Positions 1-5,702 of a stretch of 8,325 bases of DNA are shown here, piece after piece. The notes below the pieces were generated by a model. That model was not told the origin of the DNA, ran no database searches, and saw only the letters and a list, made by a program, of their open reading frames with translations. Source of the DNA: an uncultured Oscillochloris sp. Lineage in GTDB: Bacteria; Chloroflexota; Chloroflexia; Chloroflexales; Chloroflexaceae. The position numbers and the translations under genes are program-made. How positions within the stretch are numbered: position 1 is the stretch's first letter; each line of letters starts with the position of its first letter. The stretch covers positions 1 to 8,325 of the forward strand of contig CAIRFY010000280.1 in the NCBI GenBank assembly GCA_903877945.1. Direction: 5' to 3'.

Positions 1-57
1 AGATTTTAGATTTTAGATTTTAGATTGTGCCAATCTAAAATCTAAAATCTAAAATCT
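1..57. repeat. Perfect inverted repeat of 7-base units downstream of atpD
   Basis: Bases 1-27 and 31-57 are exact reverse complements, separated by the 3-base loop TGC. Each arm is made of tandem copies of the heptamer GATTTTA. The arm may extend beyond the window start. It lies directly after the atpD stop, in what should be the beta-epsilon junction. It is AT-rich, unlike the GC-rich genes around it. In RNA it would form a 27-bp hairpin with no following U-tract, so it is not a standard intrinsic terminator. It could block 3' exonucleases or attenuate transcription, but this is inference. Confidence 0.95.
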
Positions 58-61
58 GCAA

Positions 62-1480
62 TTACTTCTGAGAGGCTCCGTAGGCCGCAAGAACCTCGTC
101 AAAGCCGCCCTGCATGTAGAAGAAGCTCTCGGGGATGTGGTCGCCATCGCCAGCGAGTACGCGGGCGAAGCTCTTCACTGTGTCGGCCACCGGCACGTAC
201 TTGCCGGGGCGACCAGTGAACTGCTGGGCGACGGTGAAGGGCTGCGAGAAGAACAGTTCCATCTTGCGCGCCCGCGACACCGTCAGCTTGTCATCGTCGC
301 CCAGTTCCTCCATACCGAGGATGGCGATAATGTCCTTCAGGTCGCGGTAGCGCTGGAGTACACGCTTGACATCCTGGGCCACGCGGTAGTGCTCCTCGCC
401 CACAATGTTCGGGTCGAGAATACGCGAGGTGGATGCCAGGGGATCCACCGCCGGGAAAATGGCGCGCTCGGCGATACCGCGCTCTAGCGAGATTGTCGCG
501 TCGAGGTGGGCAAACACCGTGGCCGGGGCCGGGTCGGTGTAGTCGTCGGCGGGCACGTACACCGCCTGCATCGAAGTGATTGACCCGCGCTTCGTCGAAG
601 TAATCCGCTCCTGAAGCTCGCCCATCTCGGTGCCCAGGGTCGGCTGGTAGCCCACCTGCGAGGGCATGCGGCCCAGCAGCGACGACACCTCGGAGCCAGC
701 CTGCACAAAGCGGAAGATATTATCAACGAAGAGCAGGATGTCGCGGCCCTCGTCGCGGAAGTACTCCGCCATCGTCAGGGCCGTCAGGCCCACGCGCAGA
801 CGCGCCCCTGGCGGCTCGTTCATCTGGCCGAAGACCATGACCGTCTTATCGAACACGGTGGTCTTCTCGTCGATCTGGGCCTCTTTCATTTCGGCGATCA
901 GGTCGTTACCCTCACGCGAACGCTCGCCCACACCGGCGAAGACCGAGAAGCCCGACTGCTCCTTAGCGATGTTGGCGATCAGCTCCTGGATCACCACGGT
1001 CTTACCCACACCGGCACCACCGAAGATGGCCGTCTTCCCACCGCGAGTGAAGGGAGCGACCAGATCAATTACCTTAATCCCGGTCTCGAAGACCTGAGCC
1101 TCGGTACTCTGCTCCTCGAACGAGGGTGGTGCGCGATGGATGGGGCGGCGCTGAACCGAGTCAGGCACTGCGCCCTCGCCATCAATCGGGTCGCCAAGGA
1201 CGCTAAACACGCGCCCCAGGGTGGCCGGGCCAACCGGCACCGAGATCGCGTGCCCCGAGTCGATCACATCAAGACCACGGCGCAGACCATCGGTGGTGCC
1301 CATGGCCACCGCCTTCACATAGCCGTTGCCGAGCTGCTGCTGCACCTCGCAGACCAAGCGATTGCCTGCGTCCAGCGGAATTTCCAGCGCGTTATAGATT
1401 TCGGGAACCTGGCCAAGGGGAAACTTAGCCGTGATCACCACGCCGATAATCTCGACAATCGTCCCTTTTCCGTGCGACAT
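62..1480 (-). CDS. atpD: F1Fo ATP synthase subunit beta
   Basis: This is the catalytic subunit of the F1 head, which makes ATP from ADP and phosphate as gamma rotates. The 472 residues match the usual family length. The P-loop GGAGVGKT is at residues 154-161, the catalytic Glu is E186 in GVGERSREGNDL, the Walker B Asp is D253 in DILLFVDNIFRF, and the family signature PAVDPLASTS is at 343-352. The C-terminal helical lever normally reading DELSEED is EELGDDD here (391-397), which keeps acidic charge but swaps Ser for Gly. The ATG at 1480 is preceded by GGAGG (1487-1491) at 6 bases. It follows atpG by 42 bases, so the two are almost certainly co-transcribed. It ends in TAA immediately before the inverted heptamer repeat. 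Identity is certain. Confidence 0.99.
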   Translation of the reverse strand: MSHGKGTIVEIIGVVITAKFPLGQVPEIYNALEIPLDAGNRLVCEVQQQLGNGYVKAVAMGTTDGLRRGLDVIDSGHAISVPVGPATLGRVFSVLGDPIDGEGAVPDSVQRRPIHRAPPSFEEQSTEAQVFETGIKVIDLVAPFTRGGKTAIFGGAGVGKTVVIQELIANIAKEQSGFSVFAGVGERSREGNDLIAEMKEAQIDEKTTVFDKTVMVFGQMNEPPGARLRVGLTALTMAEYFRDEGRDILLFVDNIFRFVQAGSEVSSLLGRMPSQVGYQPTLGTEMGELQERITSTKRGSITSMQAVYVPADDYTDPAPATVFAHLDATISLERGIAERAIFPAVDPLASTSRILDPNIVGEEHYRVAQDVKRVLQRYRDLKDIIAILGMEELGDDDKLTVSRARKMELFFSQPFTVAQQFTGRPGKYVPVADTVKSFARVLAGDGDHIPESFFYMQGGFDEVLAAYGASQK

Positions 1481-1486
1481 GTTTAT

Positions 1487-1491
1487 CCTCC
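1487..1491 (-). promoter_or_regulatory. Ribosome binding site of atpD
   Basis: The minus strand reads GGAGG here, six bases before the ATG at 1480. It is a strong Shine-Dalgarno, fitting high translation of beta, which is needed in three copies per enzyme. Confidence 0.85.
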
Positions 1492-1522
1492 GTCGGGGGG
1501 CAACCGCCGCCCCGGTTGGTTG

Positions 1523-2395
1523 CTACTCTGCGAGGGCGGCCGCACCGGACGCGATCTCGCTGACTTCTTTGGTGATCGCGGCCTGGCGTGCCTTATTAAA
1601 GGTGAGGGTCAGATCCTTCACCAGATCCTTTGCGCTCTTGGTAGCATTGCGCATCGCCACCATTTGCGCCGAGTAGAAGCTCGCAATCGACTCCAGGATC
1701 GCCTGGTAGATCTGCGACTCCACATAGCGCGGGAGGATCTCGCGGAGTACTTCCTCCTGGCTTGGCTCGTAGGTGAAGTCTGCGCGACCTTTGCTCTCCG
1801 TCTCGCCAGCCTCCACCGGCGCGAGTTGCTTGATCGCTGCCCGTTGCACCAGGGTATTGATAAACTCGCTGTAAATCATGTAGAGTTCATCGTAGCGCCC
1901 GGTCTCAAAACCCTTCACCGCATCAATCGCCACACCGAGGATATCCTCGATCTTGGGCGAGTCGCCGATCTTGATCATCTGCCCCGCGAGAGTATAGCCG
2001 GTGCGGGTGACAAACTCGCGTCCCTTCTTCCCATAGACAAAAACATCGACCTCGCGGCCTTGGGCGCGCTGGTCGAGGACGAAACGTGCGGCTCGTCGCA
2101 GCACGTTGGCAACCAGGCTGCCGCACAGGCCACGGTCAGGCGTGACTATAATCAGCCCGACGCGCCGCACAGTCGCACGCTTCTCAAGGAGCGTACCCTT
2201 CTTCGCACTGCTGACGGCGCGCACCGTCAGTTCGCCGATCAAGTCGCGCATACGATCCGCGTAGGGGCGCGCCGCGAGTACGTTGCGCTGAGCGCGGCGC
2301 ATCTTCGAGGCCGCGACCATCTCCATTGCGCGGGTGATCTGGGCTACGTTCTTTACCGAGCGGATGCGCCGCTTAATCTCTCGGCTGCTCGCCAT
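1523..2395 (-). CDS. atpG: F1Fo ATP synthase subunit gamma
   Basis: This is the central rotor shaft that couples c-ring rotation to conformational change in the alpha3beta3 head. With the start at 2395 it has 290 residues, normal for bacterial gamma. The N-terminal helix begins MASSREIKRRIRSV and continues through the conserved ITRAMEMVAASKMRRAQ (20-36). The Rossmann-like core has PDRGLCGSL near residues 86-94, and the C-terminal helix ends with the family signature ITKEVSEIASGAAAL (274-288). An in-frame ATG at 2407 would add four residues (MECD), but it overlaps the Shine-Dalgarno GGAG (2402-2405) that sits six bases from the 2395 ATG, so 2395 is preferred. The gene lies between atpA and atpD, with a heptamer-repeat hairpin just upstream. 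Confidence 0.98.
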   Translation of the reverse strand: MASSREIKRRIRSVKNVAQITRAMEMVAASKMRRAQRNVLAARPYADRMRDLIGELTVRAVSSAKKGTLLEKRATVRRVGLIIVTPDRGLCGSLVANVLRRAARFVLDQRAQGREVDVFVYGKKGREFVTRTGYTLAGQMIKIGDSPKIEDILGVAIDAVKGFETGRYDELYMIYSEFINTLVQRAAIKQLAPVEAGETESKGRADFTYEPSQEEVLREILPRYVESQIYQAILESIASFYSAQMVAMRNATKSAKDLVKDLTLTFNKARQAAITKEVSEIASGAAALAE

Positions 2396-2401
2396 ATCGC
2401 A

Positions 2402-2405
2402 CTCC
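2402..2405 (-). promoter_or_regulatory. Ribosome binding site that decides the atpG start
   Basis: GGAG on the minus strand, six bases before the ATG at 2395. It lies inside the first codons of the alternative start at 2407, so initiation at 2395 is favoured. Confidence 0.7.
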
Positions 2406-2406
2406 A

Positions 2407-2484
2407 TTTTAGATTTCGGATTTTAGATTTTGGATTGAACAGCACGTAGCCGGTAATCCAAAATCTAAAATCTAAAACCCAAAA
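2407..2484. repeat. Inverted heptamer-repeat hairpin in the atpA-atpG junction
   Basis: Arms 2407-2436 and 2455-2484 are 30 bases each and match at 26 positions as reverse complements. The inner 18 bp (2419-2436 with 2455-2472) are perfect, and the loop is 18 bases (2437-2454). The unit is the same GATTTTA heptamer as at 1-57, with a TTTTGGA variant. It fills nearly the whole space from the atpA stop (2485) to the atpG Shine-Dalgarno. The four arm mismatches suggest it is older than the perfect copy at 1-57. Confidence 0.93.
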
Positions 2485-4050
2485 TTAGCTATAGTTGCTC
2501 GTATTCTTGAACTCTTTGATCGACGACTCGAGTGCCTTCTTGACCTCATCGCTGGGGAACTTGCGATCCAGCTTATTGTCATCGACCAGCTTGCGCACCT
2601 CGGGATGAGCCGTCTTCAGAAAGGCCAGGAAGTCGTCGCGCCACTTCGTAATCTGGGCGACCGGCACGTCATCGAGGTAATTGTTGTTCGCGGCGTAGAG
2701 CATCGCCACCTGATCGGCCACCGGCAGCGGGTTGTACTGGAGCTGCTTGAGCAACTCCTGGAGCCGCTGTCCGCGCTCGATCTGCGCCTTCGTCGTAGCG
2801 TCCAGGTCGGAGGCAAACTGCGCGAACGCCGCCAGGTCACGGAACTGCGCCAGTTCGCCCTTCAGCTTACCGGCCACCGTCCGCATCGCCCGGGTCTGGG
2901 CCGAGCTACCCACACGCGAAACCGAGACACCGACGTTCAGCGCCGGGCGCTGGCCCGCGTTGAACAGGTCGGCCTCCAGGTAGATCTGACCATGGGTGTT
3001 CGAGATCACGTTGGTGGGGATGTATGCCGATACGTCGTTGGCCTGAGTCTCAATCACCGGCAGCGCGGTGAGCGAACCGCCGCCATTCTCCTGATTAAGA
3101 CGGGCAGCGCGCTCCAGCAGGCGCGAGTGCAGGTAGAACACATCACCGGGGTACGCCTCACGACCGGGGGGGCGGCGCAGCAGCAGCGACACCTGGCGGT
3201 AGGCCACGGCGTGCTTGCTCAGGTCGTCATAGACAATCAGCGCGTCCTTGACGAGCTTACCGTCCACCTTGACGCCCTTCTCCATAATCTCCTCCCCCAT
3301 CGCACAACCGGCGTAGGGAGCGATATACTGGAGCGCAGCCGACTCAGAGGCCGAGGCCGCGACGACGATGGTATACTCAAGGGCACCATACCTCTCAAGC
3401 GCGCCCACCACCTGGGCGATCTGCGCACGGCGCTGGCCGATGGCCACATAAATACAGACCATCCCCTGACCCTTCTGGTTGAGGATGGTATCAATTGCCA
3501 CCGCCGTCTTACCAGTCTGGCGGTCGCCGATAATCAACTCGCGCTGACCACGGCCAATCGGGATAAGCGCATCGATAGCGACAATACCCGTCTGTACCGG
3601 AGTATCCACCGACTTACGGGTAATCACACCGGGGGCGATCCGCTCGATTGGGCGCTGCGTCTCGGTATTAATCGGCCCCTTGCCGTCCACCGGCTGGCCG
3701 AGGGCGTTGACCACCCGACCGAGCAGACTCTGTCCAACCGGCACCGCGATCACCTGGCCGGTCGAATTAACCTGGTCGCCCTCAGCGATGGACCCAGAGT
3801 CACCGAGCACAATCGCGGCAACATCATTCCGATTAAGGTTCAGCGCGATTCCAAAGATCGACTCGCTGCGACCCGTCTTCACCGGAAACTCCAACAACTC
3901 GGCGGCCACCACCCGTTCCAGGCCCTCGATCCGTGCGACGCCGTCGCTGACAGAGATAACCGTCCCCACGTTCACTTGACGCGGCTTCAGGTCAACTCCA
4001 GCAGTAATCCCGGCCTTAAGCCGGGAAATAAGGTCATCAGTAATAGTCAT
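2485..4050 (-). CDS. atpA: F1Fo ATP synthase subunit alpha
   Basis: This is the non-catalytic nucleotide-binding subunit of F1; three copies alternate with beta. With the start at 4050 it has 521 residues (family about 500-520). The P-loop GDRQTGKT is at 175-182, Walker B LIVYDD is at 271-276, and the arginine finger is R379 in VSVSRVGSSAQ. The N-terminal beta-barrel has the usual GTVISVSDGVARIEGL (29-44). Translation can be read upstream to a TTG at 4083, but the extra residues are encoded in heptamer-repeat DNA. The ATG at 4050 starts the conserved MTITDDLISRLK and has GGAG (4059-4062) eight bases upstream. The C-terminus extends slightly past the usual end with a Lys-rich tail. It follows atpH, with an inverted CAACAGG repeat in the gap. 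Confidence 0.99.
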   Translation of the reverse strand: MTITDDLISRLKAGITAGVDLKPRQVNVGTVISVSDGVARIEGLERVVAAELLEFPVKTGRSESIFGIALNLNRNDVAAIVLGDSGSIAEGDQVNSTGQVIAVPVGQSLLGRVVNALGQPVDGKGPINTETQRPIERIAPGVITRKSVDTPVQTGIVAIDALIPIGRGQRELIIGDRQTGKTAVAIDTILNQKGQGMVCIYVAIGQRRAQIAQVVGALERYGALEYTIVVAASASESAALQYIAPYAGCAMGEEIMEKGVKVDGKLVKDALIVYDDLSKHAVAYRQVSLLLRRPPGREAYPGDVFYLHSRLLERAARLNQENGGGSLTALPVIETQANDVSAYIPTNVISNTHGQIYLEADLFNAGQRPALNVGVSVSRVGSSAQTRAMRTVAGKLKGELAQFRDLAAFAQFASDLDATTKAQIERGQRLQELLKQLQYNPLPVADQVAMLYAANNNYLDDVPVAQITKWRDDFLAFLKTAHPEVRKLVDDNKLDRKFPSDEVKKALESSIKEFKNTSNYS

Positions 4051-4058
4051 GGTGAGAG

Positions 4059-4062
4059 CTCC
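4059..4062 (-). promoter_or_regulatory. Ribosome binding site that decides the atpA start
   Basis: GGAG on the minus strand, eight bases before the ATG at 4050. It supports that start over the upstream in-frame TTG at 4083. Confidence 0.75.
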
Positions 4063-4073
4063 ATCAAAGGAGA

Positions 4074-4138
4074 CAACAGGCAACAGGCAACAGGCAACAA
4101 GGGATGTTGCGTCTTAATCTGTTACCTATTGCCTGTTC
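4074..4138. repeat. Inverted array of CAACAGG heptamers in the atpH-atpA junction
   Basis: Three perfect tandem CAACAGG units (4074-4094) are followed by a variant CAACAAG (4095-4101). The opposite arm, 4118-4138, is three degenerate units of the reverse complement (TCTGTTA, CCTATTG, CCTGTTC), matching 17 of 21 positions. Inside lies a separate perfect hairpin, GCAACA (4094-4099) with TGTTGC (4105-4110). The structure fills the gap from the atpH stop (4146) to near the atpA Shine-Dalgarno. The unit differs from the GATTTTA heptamer at the other two sites, but the architecture is the same. Confidence 0.88.
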
Positions 4139-4145
4139 CTATATC

Positions 4146-4634
4146 TTAGCTGGTGAGCATATGACGCTGGACAGCGCTGAGGCGCGTGCGCAGACTGTTA
4201 TCGAGTACCCGATCACCGACACGGATGATCAGACCGCCTATGAGCGAGGCATCCACCACAAAGGTGGCCTTCAGGTCGCCGTAGCGCGTGCGCAGATCGG
4301 CGACAACGGCCTCCTGCTGGGCGGGGGCGAGGGCGACAGCGCTGGTAATCACGGCATCGATGGCCTGAGCGGACGTGCCAGCTGTCAGGCTACCGAACGC
4401 CTGCGCCACGTGCCCCACCTGATCGATCAGCCCCTCGTTCGCGAGGCCGAGCAGAAAGTTCCGCACCTGCGGCAGCGCATCAGCGGGAAGGGCGGCGTTA
4501 ACACGCTGGGCCGGATCACCGCCACCCGCCTGCGCAAGCTTCGTAGCGGCCGTCTGGAGTTGCTCCAGCGCCGCGCCGATCAGCGAGTCGTAGAGCGTCC
4601 CTGCAATCGCCTTGGCATCAACTGTGGTTGCCAT
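4146..4634 (-). CDS. atpH: F1Fo ATP synthase subunit delta (OSCP homologue)
   Basis: This subunit caps the F1 head and joins it to the peripheral stalk of subunit b. It has 162 residues, shorter than the typical 175-180 but, as I recall, near the length seen in Chloroflexus relatives. The N-terminal helical domain (about 5-105) begins with the usual A-x-x-Y-D-x-L pattern. The C-terminal domain carries the conserved pattern GGLIIRVGDRVLDNSLRTRL (133-152). The ATG at 4634 has only a weak ribosome site (GATGGAT) upstream. Delta is the least conserved F1 subunit; identity rests on the C-terminal motif plus position between b and alpha. Only one copy per enzyme is needed, consistent with weaker initiation. 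Confidence 0.96.
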   Translation of the reverse strand: MATTVDAKAIAGTLYDSLIGAALEQLQTAATKLAQAGGGDPAQRVNAALPADALPQVRNFLLGLANEGLIDQVGHVAQAFGSLTAGTSAQAIDAVITSAVALAPAQQEAVVADLRTRYGDLKATFVVDASLIGGLIIRVGDRVLDNSLRTRLSAVQRHMLTS

Positions 4635-4676
4635 ATCGTTAATCCATCTTTAGGGTTGCCCAACAGCCGACGGTGC

Positions 4677-4701
4677 CAGGAGCGGGCATACGCCCCTCCT
4701 G
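4677..4701. other. Hairpin in the atpF-atpH junction
   Basis: CAGGAG (4677-4682) pairs with CTCCTG (4696-4701). After a bulged C, GGGC (4684-4687) pairs with GCCC (4692-4695), leaving the 4-base loop ATAC (4688-4691). It is flanked by a direct repeat, ACAGCCGACGG (4663-4673) and ACAGCCTACGG (4702-4712). There is no U-tract, so it is more likely an RNA processing or stability element than a terminator. Confidence 0.6.
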
Positions 4702-4727
4702 ACAGCCTACGGGTTAGGATGCGCCCG

Positions 4728-5222
4728 CTAGTTCCGGCGATCCAGGGCAGCCAACGACTCAGCGATCAGCTTATCGTGTCCCTTGGCCTGAAGCTCAGCG
4801 CCAATCACGCGCGTTGCCGTCAACGTCACCAGTTCCGCAATCTTACCCTTCGCGTCGCTCAGCAGGGTATCACGCTCCTGCGACGCAGTGGTACGAGCAT
4901 CTTCACGGATACGGTCGGCCTCACGGCGAGCCTGAGCGATAATCTCAGCCTCCTGCGACTTCGCCCGATCCTGGGCCTGGGTCACAATCTTTGCTGCCTC
5001 CTGGCGTGCCTTCGCCAGTTCCGCCTCGTAACTTTTCTTCGCGTTCGCGAGCTGCTGCTTGACCTGATCCGCCTCGCTCAGACTATCCTGCACCCGCCGA
5101 GTACGCTCACTCAGCATGTTCAGGATCGGCTTATAGAGGAACTGGTTCAGCAACCAGACCAGGAAGATCACATTGAAGAGCTGCCCTATCAGCAAGCCCC
5201 AATTGATACCCAGTTTATCCAC
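4728..5222 (-). CDS. atpF: F1Fo ATP synthase subunit b
   Basis: This is the peripheral stalk that holds the F1 head static against subunit a. At 164 residues it has a normal length. A single N-terminal membrane segment spans about residues 10-29 (LLIGQLFNVIFLVWLLNQFL), followed by KPI and a long charged, Ala/Gln/Glu-rich coiled coil (about 40-125). A C-terminal delta-binding part follows and ends DRRN. The start codon is GTG at 5222; it begins MDKLGINWG, the expected N-terminus of this family, and no better in-frame start is visible. The upstream Shine-Dalgarno is weak. A long 184-base spacer separates it from atpE, whereas most junctions in this operon are under 100 bases. Only one b gene is present; no b-prime is seen in the window. 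Confidence 0.98.
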   Translation of the reverse strand: MDKLGINWGLLIGQLFNVIFLVWLLNQFLYKPILNMLSERTRRVQDSLSEADQVKQQLANAKKSYEAELAKARQEAAKIVTQAQDRAKSQEAEIIAQARREADRIREDARTTASQERDTLLSDAKGKIAELVTLTATRVIGAELQAKGHDKLIAESLAALDRRN

Positions 5223-5264
5223 TGTCTACTGCCACTTTCTACATACCCATAAGGTACGCACTAG

Positions 5265-5405
5265 AAATTCCTGCTTCATCCCAACGAGCCACCAGAGAAC
5301 TGGTCTTACCGTCAGTCCACAGGCCACTTTTTCATCTCGACGTATCGCTACGACCGAGACGGCCAGTTCGGCACTGGCAAGCCGATCTACAATGTGCGTA
5401 TGCTG
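5265..5405 (+). pseudogene. Possible gene remnant (about 47 codons) in the atpE-atpF spacer
   Basis: On the plus strand the frame starting just after a TAG at 5262-5264 stays open through the spacer and reads as a protein-like sequence. It includes NWSYRQSTG, HFFISTYRYDRDGQFGTG and KPIYNVRML. The mix of aromatic, charged and Gly residues looks like a real folded domain, not the Arg/Ser/Cys-rich text typical of shadow frames. Codon third positions are mostly G or C. There is no start codon at the left end, and at the right end the frame runs into DNA antisense to atpE. If real, it is a truncated piece of an unrelated gene. I do not recognise the family. The minus strand has two small hairpins here (5291-5304 and 5362-5378), so a structured spacer is the alternative. 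Confidence 0.35.
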
Positions 5406-5406
5406 A

Positions 5407-5640
5407 CTAAAGGATACCGAAACCGATCAGCAGACCGAACACCAGGCCGAAGATGAACAGCGCCTCCGTCAGTGCGAAGCCAAGAAACATGTAGGTTCGC
5501 ACGAGGCCCTCAGCCTCAGGGTTCCGTCCCATCGCCTCAATTGCGGCCCCGAAAATTACTCCGATGCCCGCACCCGGACCAACAGCGCCGATACCAATTG
5601 CCAGCGCCATTGCAATAAGCCGTAGCCCATGGTCAGTCAT
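5407..5640 (-). CDS. atpE: F1Fo ATP synthase subunit c (proteolipid)
   Basis: This subunit forms the membrane rotor ring whose carboxylates carry protons past subunit a. Its 77 residues form a helical hairpin. Helix 1 (about 6-34) has the glycine-rich packing motif GIGAVGPGAGIG (16-27). The polar loop is R39-N-P-E-A, and helix 2 (about 48-76) carries the ion-binding Glu, E59, in FALTEALFIFG. The position equivalent to the Gln ligand of Na+-type rings is I26, and the residue after E59 is Ala rather than Ser/Thr, so a H+-specific ring is inferred. The ATG at 5640 has a strong AGGAGGA nine bases or so upstream, suiting a subunit needed in many copies. It follows atpB by 62 bases. Confidence 0.99.
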   Translation of the reverse strand: MTDHGLRLIAMALAIGIGAVGPGAGIGVIFGAAIEAMGRNPEAEGLVRTYMFLGFALTEALFIFGLVFGLLIGFGIL

Positions 5641-5648
5641 TGCCTGAA

Positions 5649-5655
5649 TCCTCCT
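5649..5655 (-). promoter_or_regulatory. Strong ribosome binding site of atpE
   Basis: The minus strand reads AGGAGGA, with the GGAGG core (5650-5654) nine bases before the ATG at 5640. It is one of the strongest Shine-Dalgarno matches in the operon. Confidence 0.85.
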
Positions 5656-5702
5656 AACAACACGCTATCATCAACTGACAAGTCCTCATTCCGGCGAACA
5701 TG

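Noticed and set aside
1..57. CRISPR array or rho-independent terminator
   Set aside because: There are no spacers between repeat units, and no U-tract follows the stem; the operon should continue with atpC.
2396..2407. atpG start at the ATG 2407
   Set aside because: It overlaps the GGAG that serves the 2395 ATG and adds only MECD, which is not family-like.
1136..2449. Long plus-strand open frame (437 codons)
   Set aside because: Lies antisense to atpD and atpG; His/Arg-rich composition is that of a shadow frame and no domain is recognisable.
4051..4083. Longer atpA start at TTG 4083
   Set aside because: The extra 11 residues overlap repeat DNA and the Shine-Dalgarno of the ATG at 4050; the family N-terminus begins at MTITDD.
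2605..4149. Long plus-strand open frame (514 codons)
   Set aside because: Entirely antisense to atpA; Arg/His/Leu-rich shadow with no motif.
5227..5280. Mini-ORF of 17 codons on the minus strand upstream of atpF
   Set aside because: No clear ribosome site and unconvincing composition; could be a leader peptide but nothing supports it.
5407..5640. Na+-translocating c subunit
   Set aside because: The Gln ligand position is I26 and the residue after E59 is Ala, so the Na+ coordination pattern is absent.
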